Positions 7,903 to 16,549 of a DNA stretch of 49,863 bases are shown one piece after another. The position numbers and the translations under genes are program-made. Source of the DNA: Desemzia sp045528445 (GTDB lineage: Bacteria; Bacillota; Bacilli; Lactobacillales; Carnobacteriaceae); NCBI RefSeq assembly GCF_045528445.1, contig NZ_JBGQQU010000027.1, positions 1 through 49,863 of the forward strand, written 5' to 3'. Positions within the stretch are counted from its first letter, which is position 1. Each line of letters begins with the position of its first letter. The notes under the pieces were generated by a model, which saw nothing but the letters and a program-made list of their open reading frames with translations, made no database searches and was not told where the DNA came from.

Positions 7903-8001
7903 GCAGTCATATAATACTCAGTTGACTAATAATCCACGTTTTCTATTCGAATCCGTGCCCTTTTCTCTCCAGAAGCATTCATAAACATGACTAAAATTAA
8001 A

Positions 8002-8048
8002 ATTGGCTGGCATAAGTCCAATAGAATCTCAAACCCAAACCAGCCAAT
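8002..8048 (-). terminator. Terminator of the ppk2 / PK-like / DUF503 operon
   Basis: ATTGGCTGG and CCAGCCAAT pair over a 29-base loop, and on the minus strand are followed by TTTAATTTT. It lies 67 bases beyond the DUF503 stop. Confidence 0.55.
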
Positions 8049-8114
8049 CAGCTACGCATGAACTACACGCTGTTCCTTTGCTCTTTTCTTAAAAAAGTTG
8101 CGCAGATCTCTCAT

Positions 8115-8396
8115 TCACGCTTCAAATCGTTCAATTTTATACACTTCTATTGCATATGTTTTTTCGATTTCGCCCAGCACTCTGTCTAAAACTGTATGGC
8201 ATTGTTGATATTCATTTCCAACTACACTTATGCCAATAACACCCTGATTCAGCATATCCTGCTTGTCAATCTCCGCTATACTGATATTGAATTTGCCATG
8301 CATTTTATGAATCATGCTTTTGACTACGCTTCGTTTATCTTTTAGAGAAAACGAATCATCGATCCGAAACATTAATTCCATTCCAACTATTGCCAT
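8115..8396 (-). CDS. DUF503 (YlxP-like) protein
   Basis: A 93-residue protein matching DUF503: opening MAIVGMELMFRIDDSFSLKDKR (seen as GMELMFRI and SLKDKRSVV), the middle KFNISIAEIDKQD and the end VYKIERFE. The fold is a ferredoxin-like dimer. Members usually sit near translation genes (ylxP lies between infB and rbfA in Bacillus). Here it is instead the third gene of a polyphosphate/pyruvate-kinase-like operon, so this copy may have another job. The ATG at 8396 is preceded by GAGGTGG, and 93 residues is the normal family length; the longer frame overlaps the gene upstream. The site lies within the end of the preceding coding region, suggesting coupling. Confidence 0.85.
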   Translation of the reverse strand: MAIVGMELMFRIDDSFSLKDKRSVVKSMIHKMHGKFNISIAEIDKQDMLNQGVIGISVVGNEYQQCHTVLDRVLGEIEKTYAIEVYKIERFEA

Positions 8397-8424
8397 TGAG
8401 TCCACCTCGATTGCCTCTTTTGAT

Positions 8425-9951
8425 TTAGTTATCTTTTTCAACTTCGCGTTTTGCAATGCTCAATGCTCTTAATTTAGGGGTCTTTTTGTATTCGTGCTCG
8501 TGCATTTGTTTAATGATTTCGGCTAAGAAGTCTACGCTTTCTACTAAATATTCTCCTTTATTCAACATCACACATTCTGAACGACTACCTTGGGCTGCAT
8601 CCGTCACTTCTGCTCTAGTGGGGATTCCGCTGGCAACCATATTTTCCAATACTTGCGTTCCCCATACTACCGGCACGTCTGCCGCTTCACAAATCCAGAG
8701 AATCTCTTGCTGCAATTCAGCTAATCTCAAGAAACCAGCTTCAACTGCCAAGTCCCCACGAGCGATCATGACGGAAAAAGGATTTTGTCCGGCTGCTGCT
8801 ACTATGATTTCAGGCAACTTCAGCACACCTTCAACGGTCTCTATTTTAGCCATCAAAGGAACAGAAAGAGCCTTTTCCTCCGTCATTCGTTTTTGCAATT
8901 CTTCCTGAATGTGCTGCACATCTTCTGCATTTTTTACAAATGAAAAACCTATAATTTCTGCATGTTTGCAGACAAAATCCAAATCTTGTTTATCTTTGTC
9001 AGTAAGGAATTCCATTTTTAATTCCGATTCTGGAAAATTCAGTCCTTTCTCTGCTTTTAAACGAACCCCTTTTTTAGAGTCCACTTTCTTGACCTCGATC
9101 ATGACTCCCTCATCAATGACTTCTTTCACTATCCCTTCTACAATTCCATCATCTATTTTTATAGGGTCGCCCTTTTTTAAATCATCTAAAATTTCAGGAA
9201 CACTGCAGCCTAATACCAAATCAACGCCATTTACTTTTTCAGGTATTTCAGCACCCGTTAATAGAAACTTATGCCCCACTTTTACTTTTGGTTTCTTTAA
9301 CGTAGTGAAAGTCCAACTGACTCGAGCTTTAGGCCCAGCTATATCCATCAGCACCTGGCACTCTTGCCCCAATTTTTTCTCACATTTGCGGATCATTTTA
9401 ATCATAGCTGACCAGGTTTCAGGGTCATCATGTGCACAATTGATGCGGCCGACATTCATTCCTGCTTTCATTAATTTCTCTATCAGAGAACTGTCTTTGG
9501 CCGCTTCATTAGGCAGGGTCACCATGATACGGGTAAAGCGTTCTTTTGGTTTCTTTCCAAATATCGTGGCTGTATTCTTTTCCAATTCTTCATTTCCAGA
9601 AATGTAGGACTCGATAGACGGATATTCCAGTTGTTCCGAGCCTATATCCTTTTCCAATATCTTTCCTAAGCTCAAAATAACAGCATTTAGATTGTCCAAC
9701 ACTCTGGATTCCAGTCTTCCAAGTGAGGATAGTCCCCACGGTGTTAAACCTTCTTGGATTTTACGGATGTCATGATTCCGCAGTACTAGATAATAAGCCA
9801 AATTACGAACACTTAACTCCTTATGCTCTTTTTTTAAAAACGGTTGCCATTTGTCATATAATTTATTGCCTTCTTCAACAACCTCTTCTCGTAAGGCAAT
9901 CAGTTTGTCATACAATTTTTCTGGATATTCTAAATAGGTGTTTTTAGACAC
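8425..9951 (-). CDS. Pyruvate-kinase-like protein with N-terminal helical extension
   Basis: 508 residues. Residues 1-135 form a helical extension with the motif GLTPWGLSSLGRLESRV. Residues 138-480 form a pyruvate kinase TIM barrel with inserted B domain. Catalytic positions are kept: Arg169 (GRIN), Lys369 and Glu371 (MAKIE), Asp400 (ARGD) and Thr432 (WGTQVLENM, usually ATQMLESM). The usual C-terminal domain of about 100 residues that binds allosteric effectors is absent, so this is unlikely to be the glycolytic enzyme. Start is GTG with AGGAGG seven bases upstream, 11 bases after the ppk2 stop. Sharing an operon with a polyphosphate kinase suggests a nucleotide or phosphoryl-transfer role; the reaction is unproven. 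Confidence 0.85.
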   Translation of the reverse strand: MSKNTYLEYPEKLYDKLIALREEVVEEGNKLYDKWQPFLKKEHKELSVRNLAYYLVLRNHDIRKIQEGLTPWGLSSLGRLESRVLDNLNAVILSLGKILEKDIGSEQLEYPSIESYISGNEELEKNTATIFGKKPKERFTRIMVTLPNEAAKDSSLIEKLMKAGMNVGRINCAHDDPETWSAMIKMIRKCEKKLGQECQVLMDIAGPKARVSWTFTTLKKPKVKVGHKFLLTGAEIPEKVNGVDLVLGCSVPEILDDLKKGDPIKIDDGIVEGIVKEVIDEGVMIEVKKVDSKKGVRLKAEKGLNFPESELKMEFLTDKDKQDLDFVCKHAEIIGFSFVKNAEDVQHIQEELQKRMTEEKALSVPLMAKIETVEGVLKLPEIIVAAAGQNPFSVMIARGDLAVEAGFLRLAELQQEILWICEAADVPVVWGTQVLENMVASGIPTRAEVTDAAQGSRSECVMLNKGEYLVESVDFLAEIIKQMHEHEYKKTPKLRALSIAKREVEKDN

Positions 9952-9962
9952 TTTAGTTCCTC

Positions 9963-11444
9963 CTAATTCGATTCTTGATGTTCAGCAATAATCTTTTTTG
10001 CTTGATTAATAAACGTTTCGAGCACTTGGATACGAGCGTATTTTTTATCTTTTCCTGCTACGATTGTCCATGGTGCTGTTGATGTACTCGTACGTACCAG
10101 CATTTCATTCATTGAATCAATGTATTCATCCCATTTTTTACGATTTCGCCAGTCTTCATCGGTTAGTTTGTACACTTTATCTGGCTCGTTTTCACGATCT
10201 TTGAAGCGTTGTAATTGTTCCTCTTTATCAATGTACAGAAAGAACTTGACGACAAGCGTACCAAAATTAGTCAACTGAGCTTCCATTTGATTGATTTCTT
10301 CGTATGCCCGGTCCCATTCTTCAACCGATGCAAATCCCTCCACTCTTTCGACCATTACACGACCATACCAGCTGCGGTCAAAGATCTTGATATCTCCTCT
10401 TTTAGGAAAATTCTGATAAAATCTCCATAGATAATGGTATTGTTCTTCTAACTTATTGGGCGCAGATGTAGTGATCACTTCATAGCCTCGAGGGTCCATT
10501 TCTCGAGTCAGTCGTTCAATAGCACCGCCTTTTCCAGCCGCGTCCACTCCTTCAAAAACAAGAATAGTCGGTATTCTTCTAGTATAGAGCTGGAAAGCCA
10601 GTTGTTGCGCTTCTAGTTGAAGGGCATCTTTTCGTTCGTCGTATTCCTGATCTGATAAACTAAGAGTCAAATCGACTTTTTCTAACGGTCTTTCTACCTC
10701 AGAGTATTCCCGAAAATGCTGAACGCCTCCATTTTTCATCCCCATGATACGGTCGATTCCTTGATGAATTAAATCTATTGACATGCCTAATACTTGTTCA
10801 GAAGCTGCTTTTTTATCTTCCGTAGAAATGATATGCCAACGACTGAAAGGAAAATCAGATTTTTCCAGAACCTGTTCAAAGTGTTCCAAATAATCTTTAT
10901 AATGCTGATACTGTTCTTCATCCCGCTCACTGATCATAAATTCTCTATAAGGATCTTTTTTCAATTCATCGATCCTTTTTTGTTGCGTCTTTTCTTTTTG
11001 ATGCAAGAAGAACTTCAAGATGATCGCTTTATCATCCAACAGTTCTTTTTCAATGAGACTAATGTCTTGAATTCCTTGCTCCAATTCCTCTTTATTGATC
11101 GACAAATCCGTTAATAATTTGAAATAAAAACTGCGGTCAAAAATAGCAACATCTCCTTTTTTAGGGATTTTTTCCCAAAAACGCCACAAAAATGGTCGGG
11201 CATTTTCTTCTTCTGTTGGTGTTTCAAAAACACTCACTTTATAAGATTTCGGATTTAATTCACGGACTAAGTCTTTGATGACATATCCCTTTCCAGAAGA
11301 CTCCCAGCCGTCAACAATGATCAGCACAGGAATGTCCAAATTTTTCACTAGGCGTTGTGCTCTTGCTAACCGCTCCCCTAATTCTTTGCGTTTAAAATTG
11401 GTATACAGATTAGCGGTTTCTTTAAATGAAAAGTCCTTTAACAT
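9963..11444 (-). CDS. Two-domain polyphosphate kinase 2 (polyphosphate:AMP phosphotransferase type)
   Basis: 493 residues made of two PPK2 P-loop domains in tandem. Domain 1 (about 35-235) has GWESSGKG at 46-53 and IFDRS at 101-105. Domain 2 (about 287-485) has GVDAAGKG at 299-306, IFDRSWYGR at 354-362 and the lid region. The duplicated form is PPK2 class II, which uses polyphosphate to phosphorylate AMP to ADP. In characterised members the second domain does the catalysis, and here it has the family Asp (GVDAAGKG) where domain 1 has Glu. A GGAGGTG site precedes the ATG. It is the first gene of an operon with the pyruvate-kinase-like and DUF503 genes. Confidence 0.92.
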   Translation of the reverse strand: MLKDFSFKETANLYTNFKRKELGERLARAQRLVKNLDIPVLIIVDGWESSGKGYVIKDLVRELNPKSYKVSVFETPTEEENARPFLWRFWEKIPKKGDVAIFDRSFYFKLLTDLSINKEELEQGIQDISLIEKELLDDKAIILKFFLHQKEKTQQKRIDELKKDPYREFMISERDEEQYQHYKDYLEHFEQVLEKSDFPFSRWHIISTEDKKAASEQVLGMSIDLIHQGIDRIMGMKNGGVQHFREYSEVERPLEKVDLTLSLSDQEYDERKDALQLEAQQLAFQLYTRRIPTILVFEGVDAAGKGGAIERLTREMDPRGYEVITTSAPNKLEEQYHYLWRFYQNFPKRGDIKIFDRSWYGRVMVERVEGFASVEEWDRAYEEINQMEAQLTNFGTLVVKFFLYIDKEEQLQRFKDRENEPDKVYKLTDEDWRNRKKWDEYIDSMNEMLVRTSTSTAPWTIVAGKDKKYARIQVLETFINQAKKIIAEHQESN

Positions 11445-11575
11445 TCTCCCACCTCCGTTTTAGTGTAGCTTTGTATTTATTATAAATTCTTAGCGACATA
11501 TTTACGAAGAAAACGGTTTATACACCTTCTATATACACAGTCCTGTCTTTGTCAATTGTTGATCATTAAAATAAA

Positions 11576-11609
11576 GAGGCAGCTTTTCCCTGATCAGAGA
11601 AAGCTGCCT
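11576..11609 (-). terminator. Terminator of the MFS gene
   Basis: AGGCAGCTTTCTC and GGAAAAGCTGCCT pair around TGATCA, followed on the minus strand by CTTTATTTT, 40 bases beyond the MFS stop. Confidence 0.8.
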
Positions 11610-11648
11610 GCTTAATTAATTATGCATCGTTCTTCATTCTTTTATCCT

Positions 11649-12833
11649 TCATTTGCCCAAAAGATCATTGGTTTTGGTGAATAAATAATGGTTCATTTTT
11701 TCTGAACTCCACGTCATGAGAATGATACTGAATAAAATATAATAGGGAAAAAGCGCAATGGTATTCATTGAAACTAATCCGCTGAAAACAAGCGGCATAA
11801 TAGAACTCCCAATATAGGCAAATGCCACTTGCAGCCCCATGACTGACTGAGATGCACTTCTGCCAAATCGATTTGGCGTATCATGCATCATGCTGGGATA
11901 CATAGGCGCACATCCTAAACCGACCAACAACAGTCCAATCATTGAAAAGAAGTCAGGCAACGGCAAAATCAATACCACACTACCAGCCGCACAAATCACT
12001 TGTCCGATACGAATCAAGTTTTTATTGTTGATCGTATAGGTTAAAAAGCCGGAAACCAGTCTTCCTACCGTTATGCCTAAGAAAAACAGCGACGTCCACC
12101 GAGCTGCCAGTTCAGGTGGTAAGGCTTTGTATTCTACGAGATAAGTACTGCTCCATAATCCAGTAGTCGTTTCTATGGCGCTGTACAAAAAGAAAGACAA
12201 TACCGATAATTTAACACTCGATTGTTGGATAACACTTTTTTTAGATTGCTGTTTCTCTTCGTCTTCTGCAGCCATCCGAGTGTCAGCTTGCTCTATTTTC
12301 TTCCATCTAGGTAATGCAGTAGCTATAATCACTACTAAGGCCAGCTGTAGAATACCAATCGTTAAATATCCGTTTTCCCAACTGCCACGCGCAATGAAAA
12401 AAGACAAAATCAGTGGCCCGAGCGTTGCTCCCAATCCCCAGAAACTATGTAACCAGCTCATATGGCTGGCTTTGAAATATAATGCCACAAAGTTGTTTAG
12501 TGCCGCATCCACCGATCCTGCTCCCAATCCTAAGGGAATCGCTAAGACACATAACCACCAAAACGCAGGTAAAAAAGCAAAACCGAGTAAAGCAACCGCT
12601 GTAAGGAAGATACTGACCAGTGTCACTTTTCCTGTACCGAATCGTTTCAACATTCTCCCACTTAGTAAGCTGGACACCACTGTTCCTACAGTCGTAATAA
12701 CCGAAATCCAGCTGACTGAAGAAATCGAAACCCCTAACCCCTGATACATAGCTGGCCAAGCAGAGCCCAGCAATGAATCTGGCAGTCCTAAACTGATAAA
12801 GGACACATACACAATCACCAAAATCAACGTCAT
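11649..12833 (-). CDS. MFS transporter
   Basis: A 394-residue membrane protein with twelve predicted helices and a charged central loop near 190-205. The loop after helix 2 reads GRMLKRFGTGK, a form of the MFS signature, and the second half has GRLVSGFLTY. The opening YVSFISLGLPDSLLGSAWPAMYQ (seen as SFISLGLPDSLLGSAWP) resembles the group that includes FucP-like and fosmidomycin-resistance-like carriers, but the substrate cannot be assigned. An AAAGGA site lies nine bases before the ATG. It is a single gene with its own terminator. Confidence 0.88.
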   Translation of the reverse strand: MTLILVIVYVSFISLGLPDSLLGSAWPAMYQGLGVSISSVSWISVITTVGTVVSSLLSGRMLKRFGTGKVTLVSIFLTAVALLGFAFLPAFWWLCVLAIPLGLGAGSVDAALNNFVALYFKASHMSWLHSFWGLGATLGPLILSFFIARGSWENGYLTIGILQLALVVIIATALPRWKKIEQADTRMAAEDEEKQQSKKSVIQQSSVKLSVLSFFLYSAIETTTGLWSSTYLVEYKALPPELAARWTSLFFLGITVGRLVSGFLTYTINNKNLIRIGQVICAAGSVVLILPLPDFFSMIGLLLVGLGCAPMYPSMMHDTPNRFGRSASQSVMGLQVAFAYIGSSIMPLVFSGLVSMNTIALFPYYILFSIILMTWSSEKMNHYLFTKTNDLLGK

Positions 12834-12921
12834 TTAATTTATTCCTTTCATTCTTACAGAAATGTTGTAATCGCTTTTTATCTCTTTAAGTGTACTGTTT
12901 TTCTTTAAAATAGTACACGAA

Positions 12922-12970
12922 AAATAAAAGAAAAATCCAAGGATCTCATTCTTGGATTTTTCTTTTATTT
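12922..12970 (-). terminator. Terminator of the deacetylase gene (possibly bidirectional)
   Basis: Perfect arms of about 20 bases (AAATAAAAGAAAAATCCAAG and its complement) enclose GATCTCATT-type loop sequence. T-rich tails occur on both sides, so it could also stop read-through from the other direction. Confidence 0.85.
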
Positions 12971-12978
12971 CGATACGC

Positions 12979-14184
12979 TTAATTTGGGATTGTCAATATC
13001 TGTCCGATTCGAATCAGATTGAGATTAGCCATATTATTGGCTTTCGCGATCTCTAAGGCTGTCGTGTTGTATCTTTGTGCGATTCGATATAACGTATCTC
13101 CAGCTTTAACTGTATATTTGACAGGGGTCGTAGGCGGTGGTGTGGTTTGAGAGCGTGTTGGAATCGTCAATATTTGGCCGACTCGAATCAAACTTGGGTT
13201 GGTGATTTTATTTGCTACAACGATTTGTTGTACCGTTACACCATATCTTAGTGCAATCGCATAAAGTGTGTCTCCAGCTCGAACAGTATGTCTTAGACTA
13301 GTAGGAGGAGGTGTTGTCCCGCCAGATCCTGGAATCGTCAATACTTGCCCGACTCGAATCAAATTCGGATTAGCCAAGCGATTGGTTGTTGCCAGTTGTT
13401 GAACGGTCACTCCATAACGTAACGCAATGCTGTACAATGTTTCTCCTGCTTTAACAATATGTGTTCTCCCACTTGTAGAAGAACTTTGATACGTTAATAG
13501 TTGAGAAACAGTCACAAATTTATATCCCAAAGCTTTTAATTTACTGATCATTCCGGGTAAAGCTTCAGGAGTAAACGTATCTTGTCCTGCATGCATCAAC
13601 ACAATAGCACCTGGTACGATGTTATTAATCACTTTATTAGTCATCGTTGCGGCAGAGTCTCCTCGCCAATCAACCGTATCAATTGTCCACATGATCGTTT
13701 TGGTATATCCCATTTCTCCTACCGTATTCAAAACGGTAGTACTGGACGCACCAAACGGCGGTCTAAAGAGCGGCTTAGTTGTTTTCCCGGTAGCATTTTT
13801 GACCATGGTCTCGGTTCTATTCAATTGGTCTTTCATTTGAGTGGTTGAAATTTTAGTAAAATCAGGATGGTTGAAGGAATGGTTCCCAATCTCGTGGCCT
13901 TGATTGACAATATTGCGAATCAAATTAGGGTGTTGTTGAGTGGCGGCTCCAGTAAGGAAGAAAGTTGCTTTAATATTGTTTTTAACTAAAATAGCCAAGA
14001 TTTCGTTGATATGTCCGCCATCACTTCCGTCATCAAATGTGAAAGAAACGACTTTAGTGGTAGTATTTACTCGATAAACAGCTTGAGAGGGTGCTGCAAA
14101 GACCGGCACTGCTAAAGAAAACATCACCAGCAAGGAGGCAACTAGTGCTGCAATTACTTTCACTAGTTGAAATTTTTTTATCAT
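12979..14184 (-). CDS. Secreted polysaccharide deacetylase with three LysM domains
   Basis: 401 residues. A signal peptide (about 1-30, cleavage after VFA) precedes a NodB/CE4 domain at 45-230 with all five motifs: FDDG at 50-53, H102 and H106 (HSFNH), RPPFG at 141-145, DTVDW and LMHAG with H198. Three LysM repeats follow at about 242-285, 299-342 and 357-400, joined by Thr/Pro linkers. LysM binds peptidoglycan and CE4 removes N-acetyl groups, so this is most likely a surface peptidoglycan or chitooligosaccharide deacetylase, which would raise lysozyme resistance. The start at 14184 is preferred because GGTGAT, matching the 16S 3-prime end, sits just upstream; a start at 14211 is possible. 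Confidence 0.92.
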   Translation of the reverse strand: MIKKFQLVKVIAALVASLLVMFSLAVPVFAAPSQAVYRVNTTTKVVSFTFDDGSDGGHINEILAILVKNNIKATFFLTGAATQQHPNLIRNIVNQGHEIGNHSFNHPDFTKISTTQMKDQLNRTETMVKNATGKTTKPLFRPPFGASSTTVLNTVGEMGYTKTIMWTIDTVDWRGDSAATMTNKVINNIVPGAIVLMHAGQDTFTPEALPGMISKLKALGYKFVTVSQLLTYQSSSTSGRTHIVKAGETLYSIALRYGVTVQQLATTNRLANPNLIRVGQVLTIPGSGGTTPPPTSLRHTVRAGDTLYAIALRYGVTVQQIVVANKITNPSLIRVGQILTIPTRSQTTPPPTTPVKYTVKAGDTLYRIAQRYNTTALEIAKANNMANLNLIRIGQILTIPN

Positions 14185-14374
14185 CTCTATCACCCATTCT
14201 TTCTCATTCAAGCCTTAGCATGCGGGTGTGGAATAAACAGACGACAAAAGGAAGGATAGCTTTTTTATCATGGACATTCCTCCTACAGCTCATTATTGGT
14301 TCATCTTTTTTCACCTTTATTATACTTTATTTTTGCATCCATATACATCACAACAGACTATATAACAGCACAAA

Positions 14375-15625
14375 TTAATTCGTTTCTTGAAGGCGATACA
14401 GTTTGCCGTTGAAGTCTACAATAATCAATTCTCCCTTTTCATCTAAGCCAAATGAAGAAATCATTAAGTCTGTATCAGCAATCTCCACATTGTCTACAGA
14501 CTCATTGTCCGTCACCCAAAGTGCCCATAGTTTTCCGGACACAAAATCTCCGTATATATACATCCCTTTTAGGCTGCTATTGTCTTCACCATTATAAACA
14601 TATCCTCCTGTAATAGATTGCCCTTCAGAATGATCGTATTCCCAAATAGGTTCTTCCAGATCAAGTTCTTCCATTGAATCCTCAGACGCATATTCCATTG
14701 TACCTTCCATCAAACGCCAACCGTAATTTTTGCCGGTTTCTATCAGCTTGATTTCTTCCATAGCATTCTGTCCGACATCCGACAACCATATCCATTTACG
14801 TTGTACATCAAAGCTAAACTTCCAAGGATTACGCAGTCCATAAGCAAAAATTTCTTCTCGATAACCTTGATCGTTTCCAGCAAATGGATTATCTTCAGGA
14901 ATCCCGTAAGGCAATCCGTTTGTTGAATTATCTACATCAATCCGCAGCAATTTGCCATAAATTTCATCTAGTGATTGTGCATTGTCTTGAGGATCTCCGC
15001 TTCCTCCTCCATCTCCGGTTCCAACATACAAGTAGCCATCTGGTCCAAAAGCAATATGTCCCCCATTATGATTTGTATAAGGTTGTGGAAATTCCATCAG
15101 AGTCATTTCACTGTCCAGCGCTGTTTCGTAAGTCAATGGGTCAGCTTCAAAACGAGACAACTTAGTTCCTTGTCCATTTGTGTAATTCACATAAAAATAC
15201 CCATTTTCACTAAATTCTGGATGAAATGCCAATCCCAATAGTCCCATTTCATTTCCCGCTAAACTGATCTTATCGCTTAGATCGATAAAAAGTTCTTTTT
15301 CAGCCGCATCCGGTAAATTTTCAAACGCATAAATCTTGCCAGTCCGCTCGACTACAAAAACAGTATTCGAATGGTCACTTGCTGCAGTAAAAAAGAGCGG
15401 TTGTTCAAAAGTTAGATTTTCATAAGCTTCTATTATTTCATAGGCTGCAGGTTCAAATTCTTCAGAGACATCTTCCGATTGTTTTGGAGATTCTGAGGCT
15501 TTTTCAGCGGATTCACTTGAAGATTCAACTTGACTGTTTGAGGGCATTTCTTCATCTTTTGAGGATTCGCACGATACGAGTAAGGGGAAAGAAAATAGTA
15601 GGAATAACAATATTATTTTCATCAT
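14375..15625 (-). CDS. PQQ-type sugar (glucose/sorbosone) dehydrogenase lipoprotein
   Basis: 416 residues. A lipoprotein signal ends at Cys19 (LLVSC), followed by a Ser/Glu-rich linker to about 60 and a six-bladed beta-propeller. The propeller has GSDH family landmarks: GLLGLAFHPEF, YTNHNGGHIAFGPDGYLYVGTGDGG (seen as HNGGHIAFGPDG and GTGDGGGSGDP), LRIDVD, GLRNPWKFSFD and GKNYGWRLMEG. Relatives oxidise aldose sugars using pyrroloquinoline quinone outside the cell. Lactic acid bacteria are not known to make PQQ and many homologues have no proven cofactor, so activity is uncertain. AAGGAG precedes the ATG. The gene is alone; upstream lies the cre-controlled transcript, whose terminator ends 116 bases before this start. 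Confidence 0.88.
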   Translation of the reverse strand: MMKIILLFLLFSFPLLVSCESSKDEEMPSNSQVESSSESAEKASESPKQSEDVSEEFEPAAYEIIEAYENLTFEQPLFFTAASDHSNTVFVVERTGKIYAFENLPDAAEKELFIDLSDKISLAGNEMGLLGLAFHPEFSENGYFYVNYTNGQGTKLSRFEADPLTYETALDSEMTLMEFPQPYTNHNGGHIAFGPDGYLYVGTGDGGGSGDPQDNAQSLDEIYGKLLRIDVDNSTNGLPYGIPEDNPFAGNDQGYREEIFAYGLRNPWKFSFDVQRKWIWLSDVGQNAMEEIKLIETGKNYGWRLMEGTMEYASEDSMEELDLEEPIWEYDHSEGQSITGGYVYNGEDNSSLKGMYIYGDFVSGKLWALWVTDNESVDNVEIADTDLMISSFGLDEKGELIIVDFNGKLYRLQETN

Positions 15626-15740
15626 ATGGAACTCCTTTCAGTAAAACAACTTTCTTCTATTGATATAGGCGGTTTCGATACTCATTGAGGACAGGTAGCT
15701 GGAAATAGACAGGTTCATTTTAAAAATAAGCGGATGGATT

Positions 15741-15773
15741 AAAAAAGGAAGGAACCTCTGTTAGGCTCCTTCC
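15741..15773 (-). terminator. Terminator of the orphan transcript upstream of the sugar dehydrogenase
   Basis: GGAAGGA and TCCTTCC arms with inner CCT/AGG pairing, then six U on the minus strand. It is a clean intrinsic terminator with no annotated gene feeding it. Confidence 0.85.
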
Positions 15774-16159
15774 TCTCATATGTGCAACACGTGTACTCAC
15801 ATTTTTATTTTCGATGCCACTTCTCATAAATGGTCTTACTACAACTAGATAGATGTCACTAAAGATTTTCTGAACTAAACTTTTTACATCTTGGTTCTTT
15901 GAATCTTTATTCTTAGAAGAGTGTTCTTTGAATAGTGTTTCTAAAAATCTAGCTGTGAGATACTCCGTGCTGCTATGATAGTAGATCCTAGTTTGATGTC
16001 TTCAATAATATTATAAATCTACGAAGTACATCAACTAAGATACTTTGGGTCAACAGCTCTACTTAAACCGTTAACCTAAGAACCTTATAAAAAGGTTCTT
16101 CTAAAGAGCGGCATGCTCTTTCTTTTCTTATCTAATGTTTCTGGCATGTCCCTCTTTAC
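15741..16159 (-). ncRNA. Candidate orphan transcript (~420 nt) under CcpA control
   Basis: A near-perfect minus-strand promoter (16166-16194) and the terminator at 15741-15773 bracket about 420 bases with no convincing gene. The 5-prime part folds into two adjacent hairpins (AAAGAGC / GCTCTTT about 16105-16125 and AAGAACC / GGTTCTT at 16080-16101). A 20-codon frame begins at 16147 (MPETLDKKRKSMPLFRRTFL) with an AAAGAGGG site only two or three bases before it, too close for a good start. No match to RNase P RNA, tmRNA, 6S, T-box or SRP RNA motifs was seen. It could be a regulatory RNA, a small-protein mRNA, or a long attenuated leader of the sugar dehydrogenase gene. Confidence 0.5.
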
Positions 16160-16165
16160 ACATAG

Positions 16166-16194
16166 AATATAACATGAAAGCGTTTGCTTGTCAA
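16166..16194 (-). promoter_or_regulatory. Sigma-A promoter with a perfect cre (CcpA) site in the spacer
   Basis: On the minus strand TTGACA, exactly 17 bases, then TATATT. The spacer contains, read on the plus strand, ATGAAAGCGTTTGCT (16174-16188), which fits the cre consensus WTGNAANCGNWNNCW at every position. CcpA bound there would cover the promoter, so the downstream RNA should be repressed on preferred sugars. Confidence 0.8.
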
Positions 16195-16549
16195 CCGAAT
16201 AACCACTTTTTTTAAAATAAATTGCACAAAAAGCTAGTTATTTTACGTTGCTACGTATTTTTCCCTTTTATTTAGAAACCCCAAAATTTTAACGCGTATC
16301 AAATTGACTATTCTCAATTTCTCATAAATTTCTTAGAGAGCTTCCACAACAGTTTTCGTAAGCGATAACAATCCGATTTGCGTCCAAGTGTTATTTTACA
16401 TGCCAGTTTCATGTATGTTACGGTTAGTTTTGTGTTCAAGACGCGGAAATAAAGAAAAAACATTTAAAAAGACGATGGAATCAACCTTTTGCACACCTTA
16501 ATACACTATTTGATTTCATTTAGTTTTAAAATAAAGGAGTTGAACTTTT
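16195..16549 (+). other. Intergenic upstream of opuA
   Basis: 355 bases, AT-rich, with no open frame of note. The opuA promoter must lie here or just upstream; I could not pick one with confidence. The only firm element is AAAGGAG at 16533-16539 serving the TTG start of opuAA. Confidence 0.5.

Noticed and set aside
8909..9607. 232-codon plus-strand frame
   Set aside because: It is antisense to the pyruvate-kinase-like gene, whose catalytic motifs are unmistakable.
12175..12744. 189-codon plus-strand frame
   Set aside because: It is antisense to the MFS gene, with no ribosome site and no family resemblance.
15720..15985. About 88-codon minus-strand open stretch within the orphan transcript
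   Set aside because: It has no start codon near its upstream stop and runs through the terminator hairpin, so it is probably chance.
15741..16159. T-box, tmRNA, RNase P or 6S RNA
   Set aside because: None of the conserved core motifs (T-box UGGN bulge region, RNase P GAGGAAAGUCC-type core, tmRNA ends) could be found.
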